A stretch of DNA of 64,000 nt, from positions 27,003,847 through 27,067,846 of the forward strand of contig OZ024798.1 of NCBI GenBank assembly GCA_964017045.1. The letters are read 5' to 3'. Source of the DNA: Omphiscola glabra. Its lineage: Eukaryota > Mollusca > Gastropoda > Lymnaeidae. The notes beneath the pieces are model-generated. The model saw nothing but the letters and a program-made list of their open reading frames with translations. It had not been told where the DNA came from and ran no database searches. Shown here one piece after another: positions 48,146 to 59,500 of the stretch; the stretch's first letter is position 1, and every line of letters starts with the position of its first letter. The position numbers and the translations under genes are program-made.

Positions 48146-49264
48146 GACATATGGTTCCAAATATTCTAATAATTCTGAATCTCTTCGTCATTTAACATGA
48201 CACCCCCTCCCTTCTTCCCCCTTTCCCCCAGTCTGGTAAATACGAACTAACTGGACATGAAATTGATTTTTAAAAATATAATATTAAGTCATTCAAAAGT
48301 CGAATTGATGTTTAAATAATTAAGGGTGGAAAAATGCTTAAATTGTTTTAAAACAGACCTTAGCCCGTGGTTGGGGGGGGGGGGGGGGCGCTGACCTTGA
48401 ACTTAATGTTGTATCGGTTAATAAAGTGTTTATTTAAAACACAACTATAATATAATATATTTATTGTCATTATCTAATTGATTTGTAATACATTTTGCGT
48501 GTAATAATTATTGTAACGTTGGCGGACGGATGTTTGGGCTTAGCAATTGAAGCGGTTGCACAAGACTTTTGCCAACAGGTAGCGAACAAATGTGCAGTCA
48601 CGCATGAATTGTCGTGTTCATTGCAGGACTTAGCAGTTTGGAAGTATTTAAACAAATTTTTTTAGCATGTTGTAAAGAACAAATGTGATACATTGAAATA
48701 AATGAAAACATGAATTCATGTTTGTTTCGTTTCATATTGTCGTTTTAAAAATCCTTTATAATTTCTTTTAACGACGCCTCTTTTCGTGGTGGGACGGCCA
48801 TCCAGTTGAAAGGTGGCACATAGGCTCGTTCCTGATGACAACACTTTGTAATTCTATCAAATTTTCAGCCCCACCCCCAACCCAAAAAGTCAGTTTTTCC
48901 TTTTCTCCAAGGAGAAGATGAATGAAACGTGATGACACTGATTTCCCGAAATAAAATCACCCCAATAACTGCGCTAAATGTGATTCTTAAAGTAAAAAAA
49001 AAAATCGTCAATGCGTTTGGTGCCCTACTATTTTCTTTGTTTTTTTTCTGAAATAGTTGGTGAAATAAATGTGTGCTGTAAAAGCGGTGGGACTGATTAG
49101 AATATTGATATTATTCAGAGGTTTGAAAGAAATTAGCGGTTACCAGATTTTTGTGTGTGTGTGTGTGGGGGGGGGGTGGTGGTGAAGAAGAAGTAATTGA
49201 AATTCTTATAAAGTGCGTTACTTATTTGCATGTTTTGTCAAATTTGCACCTCTCACAAATAGCC
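48146..49264. other. Unique DNA without gene
   Basis: There is a G run at 48374-48388 and a (GT)n/G run at 49152-49177. I see no exon or element ends. Confidence 0.4.
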
Positions 49265-49416
49265 CAATATTACATTTCTTCTTCTATATATTAAGGGCCC
49301 ACGATCAATTTCTTGATCATTATGGCTCCTATGAATGTAGATGGGATTTGCAATGTCTCTGTGCCTGGTGTTGATGAGGATATTTCACTGGTTACAAGAG
49401 TGACTGTTTGAGGGTA

Positions 49417-50968
49417 TCATGCACTAGGGGTTGGAAGGCCTGAGGCAATAGACGCAAATGAGTCAAGTGTTGTCGCCTCAACTGTTCCTTTTGGAAGCTT
49501 GTTCCAGTCCCTGATAGTCTTTGGTAGGAATGAGCAGTTCCTATACTGACTTCTCGCTGTTATGAGCCGGAACTGCCTGTCATGGCCTCGTCGCTGTCTA
49601 TGGGGGAGAGGGACGAGTTTCTGTTTAATGCCAGAGCAGTGGACTAGCCCATTATTTATCTTGTAAATCATGGAGAGCCTGGACTGTCGTCGTCGTTCCT
49701 CCAATTGTGACCAGCCCAGTGTTTCCAGCATGCTGCCAACACTAGAGGTATTCCTGTAGCGGTTCAGGACAAAGCGTGCTGCCTGTCGCTGTACTGCCTC
49801 CAACCTGTCGATGCTCTTCTGAGTGAAAGGGTCCCAGACCGAAGATACATAATCTAAAAGCGGCCGGACAAAGGCTTTATAGGCTCTTTCTTTCACACCG
49901 GAGTTGCTGATCTTTAGATTACGCCTTAAGAACCCCAGGGTCTTGTTCGCCTGGTTGCACACATTGTTAATATGCTCGTCCCAGCGGACCTCTCTCTGAA
50001 TGGTAACACCCAGGTACCTTACGGAGGAAACTGACTCAAGGAAATGACCATGCAATTCATAGTGGTAGCGTAGAGGAGTACAACTTCTAGAGACTGACAG
50101 TGTCTGGCACTTGGCTGGATGAAATTCCATGTCCCAGCTCGCCTCCCACTCAGCTAACCGATTGAGATCCTCTTGTAGCTGATCCTGGTCAGATCTGTTG
50201 GTGATCGTCCTGTACACGGCTGTTGGACACGTCACACTCATGTTTCACCAGATCCCATTACCTGGCATCGTCTTTATGTTGAACACGTCACACTCATGGT
50301 TTCACCAGATCCCATTACCTGGCATCGTCTTTATGTTGAACACATCTGCGAACAGTCTTGCTTGGGATGTCAGTTTCTCGGGTAGGTCATTGATATATGC
50401 TAGGAACAAACAGGGGCCTAGCACCGAGCCCTGGGGGACCCCTGACTTAACATTGACAAAGGACGAGCACCGTCCACCACTACTGCTTGACATCGGTTGT
50501 TGAGGAAGCTAGAGATTCATGTTATAGTTGTGCCTTGGATCCCATATCTCTGAAGTTTGTGTAGAAGCAAACTATGATTGACACGGTCAGAGGCCTTCAC
50601 CAGCACATCAGTCTGCTTGCTGTTTTCTAGATTTGTCATCAAGTCTTCAACAAACTCAAGGAGCTGGGTCTCACATGATCTATTGACTCTGAAGCCATGC
50701 TGACAGTCATTGAGTATATTTTTGCTTTCAAGATGCTTCATGACTGCGCTTACGATTATGTGCTCCAATAGTTTGCATACTATGCTGGTGAGAGATATCG
50801 GACGATAATTGGCAGGGTCAGAATGCTCCCCTTTCTTGTAGACTGGAGTTACATGCGCTGTTCTCCAGTCTGCTGGAACATTGCCAAAGCACAACGATGA
50901 TTGGAAGAGGATTGTCAGTGCAGGAGCGATTTCTTTGGCCAATTCTTTGAGCACTCGTGGTTTTATAC
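49417..50968 (-). pseudogene. LINE reverse transcriptase, inactivated
   Basis: Reading from right to left there are P-V-Y-K-K-G, N-Y-R-P-I-S-L-T-S, H-G-F-R-V-N-R-S-C and then the first catalytic box. The box is missing about four residues: after T-D-V-L-V it goes straight to K-A-S-D-R-V-N-H, so the usual L-D-F-S with the catalytic Asp is gone. A stop follows near 50519, then a frame change near 50475. Next come [10 protein letters not shown] and L-F-A-D, where the second catalytic Asp should follow. There a 119-bp insertion (50224-50342) interrupts the frame; the reading resumes at T-A-V-Y-R-T and continues without a break for 270 codons to the stop at 49417. At least four independent lesions make it non-functional. 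Confidence 0.85.
50224..50342 (-). repeat. Two copies of the HPGD exon 2 splice-border minisatellite inside a LINE
   Basis: On the reverse strand the insert reads tcaacataaagacgatgcca then ggtaatgggatctggtgaaa and catgagtgtgacgtgt, twice. This is the same unit, with almost no differences, as the array at 59410-60190 that contains the end of gene 2 exon 2 and its splice donor. The LINE sequence on both sides joins cleanly (gcagatg before, acagccgtgtac after). Confidence 0.93.
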
Positions 50969-51044
50969 ATTTTGTAAAGGATGTATACGAAAAACTTTAT
51001 TTATTTTTTTATTTATCAATCCAGATGTTTACACTACACATACT

Positions 51045-51750
51045 TTGGAAGACAGGTTTACAAATATCGACCGTTATGCTAACTTTTTGAAGAAATGTCT
51101 ACAGATATCGACCGTTATGCTGACATTTTGAAGAAAGGTCTACAGATATCGACCGTTATGCTGACTTTTTGAAGAAAGGTCTACAGATATCGACCGTTAT
51201 GCTGACTTTTTGAAGAAAGGTCTACAGATATCGATCGTTATGCTGACTTTTTGAAGAAAGGTCTACAGATATCGACCGTTATGCTGACTTTTTGAAGAAA
51301 GGTCTACAGATATCGACCGTTATGCTGACTTTTTGAAGAAAGGTCTACAGATATCGATCGTTATGCTAACTTTTTGAAGAAAGGTCTACAGATATCGACC
51401 GTTATGCTGACTTTTTGAAGAAAGGTCTACAGATATCGACAGTTATGCTGACTTTTTGAAGAAAGGTCTACAGATATCGACCGTTATGCTGACTTTTTGA
51501 AGAAAGGTCTACAGATATCGACCGTTATGCTGACTTTTTGAAGAAAGGTCTACAGATATCGATCGTTATGCTAACTTTTTGAAGAAAGGTCTACAGATAT
51601 CGACCGTTATGCTGACTTTTTGAAGAAAGGTCTACAGATATCGACCGTTATACTGACTTTTTGAAGAAAGGTCTACAGATATCGACCGTTATGCTGACTT
51701 TTTGAAGAAAAGTCTACAGATATTGACCGTTATGTTGACTTTTTGATGTT
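51045..51750. repeat. 40-bp minisatellite, about 18 copies
   Basis: The unit contains ttgaagaaaggtctacagat then atcgaccgttatgctgactt. It starts within 80 bp of the truncated 5' end of the LINE. Confidence 0.95.
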
Positions 51751-52821
51751 AAATATTTGTCTGATAAAAGAAAACTATTCTACAATTATAATAAAATAAT
51801 CACTTTTTCCATTTAAAAAAATAATATAAAGAGAAGCTATCCAGTAATTTCTGCTTAACCTAATCATGTGATTGCTTGATTTATGTCCCTTTGTGTAACT
51901 TAATTAAATAACCAAATAGTGTTGGTAATTCGTTAGTTAGATTTGAACAAATTAATCAGCTTCCATGGGTGCTGCTATAAGATTATTTTGCTGGATTATT
52001 TATAAACAGCTGTGTTACCAACTTCAGCTGCTACATTCGCCTCGTTTATTCATATTCAAATTAGACAAAATATTGGTGCTGCGTGGCCTACGCAGCCAAC
52101 AACATATGCATTTGAACGTAGTGGCTTGAAGTAATGCTGAGCACGCTACCTCACTGATGGCGGACACGAAACAGCGGACCAGTCGTGAAAAGCTGAAGTT
52201 ACCAAACCACATGTTCCTATATCAGATTACGCTACAAGGGTCTGTTTACCTGTATTTATTACAACTTCACCGCCTGAGCTGTTTCCTAACGCCAAACTGC
52301 TTACCTTGAACAATTTGATCCACTTTGAACCAAGCACTCTTGATATTGTTGTCCCATTCAAAACGCTGATACAATATGCTGTATTAAAATTTTAAATTAA
52401 AAATGCTCATTTTTTAAGCCCCCCCCCCTCCCCCACCCCCACCCCTATAGGTTTTTGAAAATGCGCCTCAGGGTCTAATGCGCACCAAGGAGTGCACAAA
52501 ATAAACTCCTCGTTAATCGATGCACCGCCAGGCACTTGTTGAATACAGATTTGTATTTGCCGATCTCAGCCATCCTCTTTGCCGATTTGTTGACGTGAAT
52601 CATACAAGTAAACGCTAATTTTTTTCCATTTCAAAACCAGACGTATAAATTCTATTTTCAGTGCGAGGCAGCCAGTGACGGACACATAAGAATTCACTTT
52701 ATTCTATGTGTCAATAAGTCAATTAACAAACTCCAACTGCAGTCGATTAGTAAGTTGTTTTGGACTGTGTGTGTTAATATATTACACGCGTCACTGACAG
52801 TGTCAGCCCTAGTCGCATCAT
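51751..52821. other. Unique DNA without gene
   Basis: A stretch at 52017-52204 has ccaacttcagct near its left end and agctgaagttacc near its right end and could be a small inverted-repeat element. A C run lies at 52421. No gene is supported. Confidence 0.35.
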
Positions 52822-53112
52822 ATGTGCACAGAGTTACAAGGGAGCTGTGTGCACAGAGTCACATTACTAGTGTGTGCACAGAGTCACATTACTGGTGTGT
52901 GCACAGAGTCACAATCGAGGTATCTGCACAGAGTAACAATGGAGGCATGTGCACAGAGTTACAATGGAGGCATGTGCACAGAGTTACAATGGAGGCATGT
53001 GCACATAGTCACATTAGGGGTATGTGCACAGGGTCACAAAGGAGGTATGTGCACAGAGTTACGATGGAGGAATGTGCAGAGTCTCACCATGGACGTATGT
53101 GCACAGTCGCAA
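52822..53112. repeat. 24-bp minisatellite, about 12 copies
   Basis: The unit is gtgcacagagttacaatgga plus ggcat, with cacatt and cgag variants. gtgcac is a palindrome in each unit. Confidence 0.92.
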
Positions 53113-53139
53113 TTTTACAAATAACAATGCGTGCGACAA

Positions 53140-55578
53140 TGTTACATCAATCTTCCAAACAATCCCACTTGGGCTGGCTGTAAAATGTTACATCAATCTT
53201 CCAAACAATCCTACTTGGGCTGGCTGTAAAATGTTACATCAATCTTCCAAACAATCCTACTTGGGCTGGCTGTAAAATGTTACATCAATCTTCCAAACAA
53301 TCCTACTTGGGCTGGCTGTAAAATGTTACATCAATCTTCCAAACAATCCTACTTGGGCTGGCTGTAAAATGTTACATCAATCTTCCAAACAATCCTACTT
53401 GGGCGGGCTGTAAAATGTTACATCAATCTTCCAAACAATCCTACTTGGGCTGGCTGTAAAATGTTACATCAATCTTCCAAACAATCCTACTTGGGCGGGC
53501 TGTAAAATGTTACATCAATCTTCCAAACAATCCTACTTGGGCTGGCTGTAAAATGTTACATCAATCTTCCAAACAATCCTACTTGGGCGGGCTGTAAAAT
53601 GTTACATCAATCTTCCAAACAATCCTACTTGGGCTGGCTGTAAAATGTTACATCAATCTTCCAAACAATCCTACTTGGGCGGGCTGTAAAATGTTACATC
53701 AATCTTCCAAACAATCCTACTTGGGCTGGCTGTAAAATGTTACATCAATCTTCCAAACAATCCTACTTGGGCGGGCTGTAAAATGTTACATCAATCTTCC
53801 AAACAATCCTACTTGGGCGGGCTGTAAAATGTTACATCAATCTTCCAAACAATCCTACTTGGGCTGGCTGTAAAATGTTACATCAATCTTCCAAACAATC
53901 CTACTTGGGCGGGCTGTAAAATGTTACATCAATCTTCCAAACAATCCTACTTGGGCTGGCTGTAAAATGTTACATCAATCTTCCAAACAATCCTACTTGG
54001 GCGGGCTGTAAAATGTTACATCAATCTTCCAAACAATCCTACTTGGGCTGGCTGTAAAATGTTACATCAATCTTCCAAACAATCCTACTTGGGCGGGCTG
54101 TAAAATGTTACATCAATCTTCCAAACAATCCTACTTGGGCTGGCTGTAAAATGTTACATCAATCTTCCAAACAATCCTACTTGGGCGGGCTGTAAAATGT
54201 TACATCAATCTTCCAAACAATCCTACTTGGGCTGGCTGTAAAATGTTACATCAATCTTCCAAACAATCCTACTTGGGCGGGCTGTAAAATGTTACATCAA
54301 TCTTCCAAACAATCCTACTTGGGCGGGCTGTAAAATGTTACATCAATCTTCCAAACAATCCTACTTGGGCGGGCTGTAAAATGTTACATCAATCTTCCAA
54401 ACAATCCTACTTGGGCTGGCTGTAAAATGTTACATCAATCTTCCAAACAATCCTACTTGGGCGGGCTGTAAAATGTTACATCAATCTTCCAAACAATCCT
54501 ACTTGGGCTGGCTGTAAAATGTTACATCAATCTTCCAAACAATCCTACTTGGGCGGGCTGTAAAATGTTACATCAATCTTCCAAACAATCCTACTTGGGC
54601 GGGCTGTAAAATGTTACATCAATCTTCCAAACAATCCTACTTGGGCTGGCTGTAAAATGTTACATCAATCTTCCAAACAATCCTACTTGGGCGGGCTGTA
54701 AAATGTTACATCAATCTTCCAAACAATCCTACTTGGGCTGGCTGTAAAATGTTACATCAATCTTCCAAACAATCCTACTTGGGCTGGCTGTAAAATGTTA
54801 CATCAATCTTCCAAACAATCCTACTTGGGCTGGCTGTAAAATGTTACATCAATCTTCCAAACAATCCTACTTGGGCTGGCTGTAAAATGTTACATCAATC
54901 TTCCAAACAATCCTACTTGGGCGGGCTGTAAAATGTTACATCAATCTTCCAAACAATCCTACTTGGGCTGGCTGTAAAATGTTACATCAATCTTCCAAAC
55001 AATCCTACTTGGGCGGGCTGTAAAATGTTACATCAATCTTCCAAACAATCCTACTTGGGCTGGCTGTAAAATGTTACATCAATCTTCCAAACAATCCTAC
55101 TTGGGCGGGCTGTAAAATGTTACATCAATCTTCCAAACAATCCTACTTGGGCGGGCTGTAAAATGTTACATCAATCTTCCAAACAATCCTACTTGGGCGG
55201 GCTGTAAAATGTTACATCAATCTTCCAAACAATCCTACTTGGGCTGGCTGTAAAATGTTACATCAATCTTCCAAACAATCCTACTTGGGCGGGCTGTAAA
55301 ATGTTACATCAATCTTCTAAACAATCCTACTTGGGCGGGCTGTAAAATGTTACATCAATCTTCCAAACAATCCTACTTGGGCTGGCTGTAAAATGTTACA
55401 TCAATCTTCCAAACAATCCTACTTGGGCTGGCTGTAAAATGTTACATCAATCTTCCAAACAATCCTACTTGGGCGGGCTGTAAAATGTTACATCAATCTT
55501 CCAAACAATCCTACTTGGGCGGGCTGTAAAATGTTACATCAATCTTCCAAACAATCCTACTTGGGCTGGCTTTAAAAG
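53140..55578. repeat. 46-bp satellite-like array, about 53 copies, two alternating variants
   Basis: The unit contains atgttacatcaatcttccaa then acaatcctacttgggctggc. Copies are practically identical except at one base: gggctggctg or gggcgggctg. The two forms mostly alternate, so a 92-bp dimer has been amplified, with runs of one form at the left end and near 54735-54880. It is the longest array in the window. All frames contain stops. Confidence 0.96.
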
Positions 55579-56574
55579 TTGTAAAGCCTTTCATTAAGTT
55601 ACTCTGTCAAATCAGACTTACAATTACAATGCTGCAGACATTTTCAGCTCAGACGCCGGAGGCTAGTTCACGTCTCACTACAGTAAGTCCATCTTGAATG
55701 GATCTGAATGGCTGTAAATAGCTAATGATCAGCGACACCCCAAGAACTTATGCTCTCAACCAGTGGGTCATATTACATGAGGTTGATTTGTTAATATATG
55801 CTTTCATGGCATATAAGCCAACGCGTTAACCATTCTCCGAATAGGATGTGAGGTCATTCGGAGTTTTTCTAATAGACATTTTTCAATCAGAACGTTCTAC
55901 TCGACATGGTTCAATCAGAATAAAGAAAAAGGATAAAAACATTCACTATTATTTTATTTTTACAGTTTACATTAAACTGTGCCTTAGGTTTTGACACAAA
56001 TGCTTAAGAACGAAATTTAAAAAAAAACTAATAAGAAGAAAACATCCTATAAATGTATGGTCCATGTCTCAACTCAAAGTCAAGTACCTTATAATAAATA
56101 AACGACTCACAATTATATGACATGTTTGATGTGTCATTACAGTTAAGAAATTAACTGAAAGAAACATTGGTTGTTGAGATCTGACTGAACCATGTCTAGC
56201 AGATTACAGTGAATGTGTCGATCTTTGCGTCTGATCACATAACGATCAAACATACAGGAAAAAAAAAAGGGGGCGGGGTGCCAAACTCAATCTTATAAAT
56301 CTATTAAAGTGAATTTTATTCAACTAGTTTACTTGAAGTCGTTACACAGTTTTCATTAAGAAATCCTTTATTTAGCTTCTAAACTTTTACAACGCGTGCC
56401 ACCTAGGAATGCTTGATTTCTATATAGACATTCAGTTGCATGCGTTCTTCCATTAATTTCTGTTTTCCCTAAAGATAAACAAAAATTGTTTTTTCCCCCA
56501 CGTATTGAAGGGGTTAAACGTCATACGTCTACAAAAGATCAGCTGAGCAAGAAAACCATTCTATAGGATTGGCC
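55579..56574. other. 5' flank of gene 2, unique DNA
   Basis: I see no array or element. The promoter of gene 2 must lie here or further left, but I cannot identify a TATA box or initiator with confidence. Confidence 0.4.
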
Positions 56575-59500
56575 ATGAGTGTCGCAGGGAAGATTGCCAT
56601 AGTGACCGGGGCGACACAAGGTCTGGGAAAAGCTTTCTGTGACATTCTCCTGAAAAATGGAGCAAAGGTAGCCAATGTATTGTTAGATCCAAAAAGAAGT
56701 GTTTGTATTTTGACTCAAGAATATGGTACTGTTACCGAAGGTACGTTCGTCTAGGAGATTAGGTCCTTTCTATAGCCACAGGCATTAGTTTCCAGAGTCA
56801 AAAACTCCGGTTCTTCAGCTCCTGGAGAGCTGATACTTATAAAGTCTACTGGCTCCTACAAAGCCGATAGTTTAAAAAGAAACACAAGGCGGTCCAAAAA
56901 TGTATCATGTCATACTATAAGTTTATTCACTTCATCACAGTATACCGGAAAAGTCAGGTAGAATGACCAAAAACTCCAACAGATCGCCTACACAAAAGAA
57001 TTACTCATTTGCACTATGCCCAACATCACTCAAAAAAAACACACTGGTCGAATCCACTCTCAAAAATAATCTCTCTCTCTTATACCCTCAAAGACCATGC
57101 ACTCGTGTAGCATTCGTTCACCACTCTCATTTTTACTTCGAAGTAGCAAATATTGCACTAGCAAATGAAAAGATTACTTCGAATGTGCAAATCTTGTACC
57201 ATTAAAGGGAAAAAATGATTCGAATGTGCAAATATTGTACCAGTTAACGAAAAGATTGCTTCGAATGTGCAAATATTGTACCAGTAAATGAAAAGTTTGC
57301 TTCGAGTGTGCAAATATTGTACCAATAAGTAAAAGCAGTTTTTTTCTTCAAACTCTATTCCTAAAAGCTACAAGAAGAAATGTGAGGGTCGTGGTCAGTT
57401 ATCAACAACAACGCCGGCCTTAGGTCAACTTTCGCCCTGGGCGAAGCACCCGTTCGGCGCCCCCTTCGGTATTAATAAATTAATTTCCACGCCCCTTCGG
57501 TTGGTCCCAACCCCCAGTGTTAGTTCCACCCCCAGTGTTAGTTCCACCCCCAGTGTTAGTTCCACCACCAGTGTTAGTTCCACCCCAGGTGTTAGTTCCA
57601 CCACCCAGTGTTAGTTCCACCCCCCCGTGTTAGTTTCACCCCCAGTGTTAGTTCCACCCCCAGTGTTAGTCCCACCCTCAGTGTTAGTTCCACCCCCAGT
57701 GTTAGTTCCACCCCCAGTGTTAGTTCCACCCCCAGTGTTAGTCCCACCCTCAGTGTTAGTTCCACCCCCAGTGTTAGTCCCACCCTCAGTGTTAGTTCCA
57801 CCCTCAGTGTTAGTTCCACCCCCAGTGTTAGTTCCACCCCAAGTGTTAGTTCCACCCCCAGTGTTAGTTCCACCCCTAGTGTTAGTTCCACCCCCAGTGT
57901 TAGTTCCACCCCCAGTGTTAGTTCCACCCCCAGTGTTAGTTCCACCCCCAGTGTTAGTTCCACCCCCAGTGTTAGTTCCACCCCCAGTGTTAGTTCCACC
58001 CCCAGTGTTAGTTCCACCCCCAGTGTTAGTTCCACCCCCAGTGTTAGTTCCACCCCCAGTGTTAGTTCCACCCCCAGTGTTAGTTCCACCCCCAGTGTTA
58101 GTCCCACCCTCAGTGTTAGTTCCACCCCCAGTGTTAGTCCCACCCTCAGTGTTAGTTCCACCCCCAGTGTTAGTTCCACCCCCAGTGTTAGTTCCACCCC
58201 CAGTGTTAGTTCCACCCCCAGTGTTAGTTCCACCCCCAGTGTTAGTCCCACCCTCAGTGTTAGTCCCACCCCCAGTGTTAGTCCCACCCCCAGTGTTAGT
58301 TCCACCCCCAGTGTTAGTTCCACCCCCAGTGTTAGTTCCACCCCCAGTGTTAGTCCCACCCTCAGTGTTAGTCCCACCCCCAGTGTTAGTCCCACCCCCA
58401 GTGTTAGTTCCACCCCCAGTGTTAGTTCCACCCCCAGTGTTAGTATCCAAATTAAGAATGCAACTTTCAATGCATTAAAACTCATTGTATGAAAAGCGAT
58501 TGTACGAAAATTTAGAATATCGTTTCTCGAGCCCCGACCCAAGGTTCACACTTCACTATAATAAACTAAGGAAATTTAAATATTTACTGGGCGCCCCCAG
58601 ATCGCGGGCACAGATCGCACACCCTAAAGGCTGGCGTTGTCAAGAAGGGGAGGAAGTAAACCCAGAGTAAAAGGACAACATGTTTTGTCACAAGCAGAAA
58701 CCAGCTTAAATTGGGACTAAGAAATTGCCTTAGAAAAAAATTAGGGCTTTTACCCTTAGCTGTTGGACTTCAGTGAAATTTGGAAGGTAAATAAATATAA
58801 ACAGAAGTATTATTGTAGTTGAGATTTTTAAAAAAAGGTTACAAAAATATTGTTACAAGTTACAACGGGTTTTCTTTACAAACATCAGCTGGCAACAACA
58901 ACAACCATAGCAATACAAAATTCCTACTAGTAAGCTACTGAGGGGCTAGAATAATTTCTAGTAATCTATTTAAGATTTTTAAGGGGTAGTCTAGTTTCTA
59001 CTAAGCTATTTAAAGTTCTAGTCTACTTTCTAGTAAGCTATTTAAGGGCTACTCAAAGTTCTGGTAAGGTATTTAAGGGGCTAGTCTAGATTTTAGTAAG
59101 CTATGTAGGGGCTAGTCTAATTTCAAGTAGCCTTTTAGGTGCTAATCTAATTTCTAGTATGTTAATAGACCTATAAAATAAGGATTAACCTCTTTCGGAT
59201 TAACGGGAACTTGTTTGTGCTTCTATAAAAACGTCCCATTCATTCTACTCAAATGTTGCCTTCTACAAATGCACATTTATTTCTGCTCAAATGTTGCCTT
59301 CTACACTTCTTGATCCAGGTCGGTCTCATTGATCTGAACATCGATAAGGGACAGAAGGCGTTGTCAGAGCTGGAGGGGAAATATGGCAAGAACAAAGCCA
59401 TGTTTGTCAAATGCGACGTGTCCAACATAAAGACGATGCCAGGTAATGGGATCTGGTGAAACCATGAGTGTGATGTGTCAAACATAAAGACGATGCCAGG

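Larger units (their letters stand above)
49265..50968 (-). mobile_element. CR1/jockey-like LINE, 5'-truncated, split by exon-derived minisatellite
   Basis: The element lies on the reverse strand, ends with an atatatagaagaagaaatg-type tail near 49270, and is cut at its 5' end next to the 40-bp array that starts at about 51045. Its reverse transcriptase is broken by several lesions described under the coding entry. The layout of motifs fits CR1- or jockey-related LINEs. Confidence 0.83.

Noticed and set aside
53140..55578. CRISPR-like array
   Set aside because: The repeats are directly abutting without unique spacers and the context is eukaryotic; the same holds for all other arrays here.
56569..56754. 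Start of gene 2 at the TTG two codons upstream and read-through into intron 1
   Set aside because: The ATG at 56575 gives the same N-terminus as gene 1, and the GT donor at 56668 matches the exon 1 border of gene 1.
57592..58542. Four overlapping open frames of 279-316 codons on both strands
   Set aside because: All come from the 18-bp array; several frames being open at once is a sign of periodicity and not of coding.
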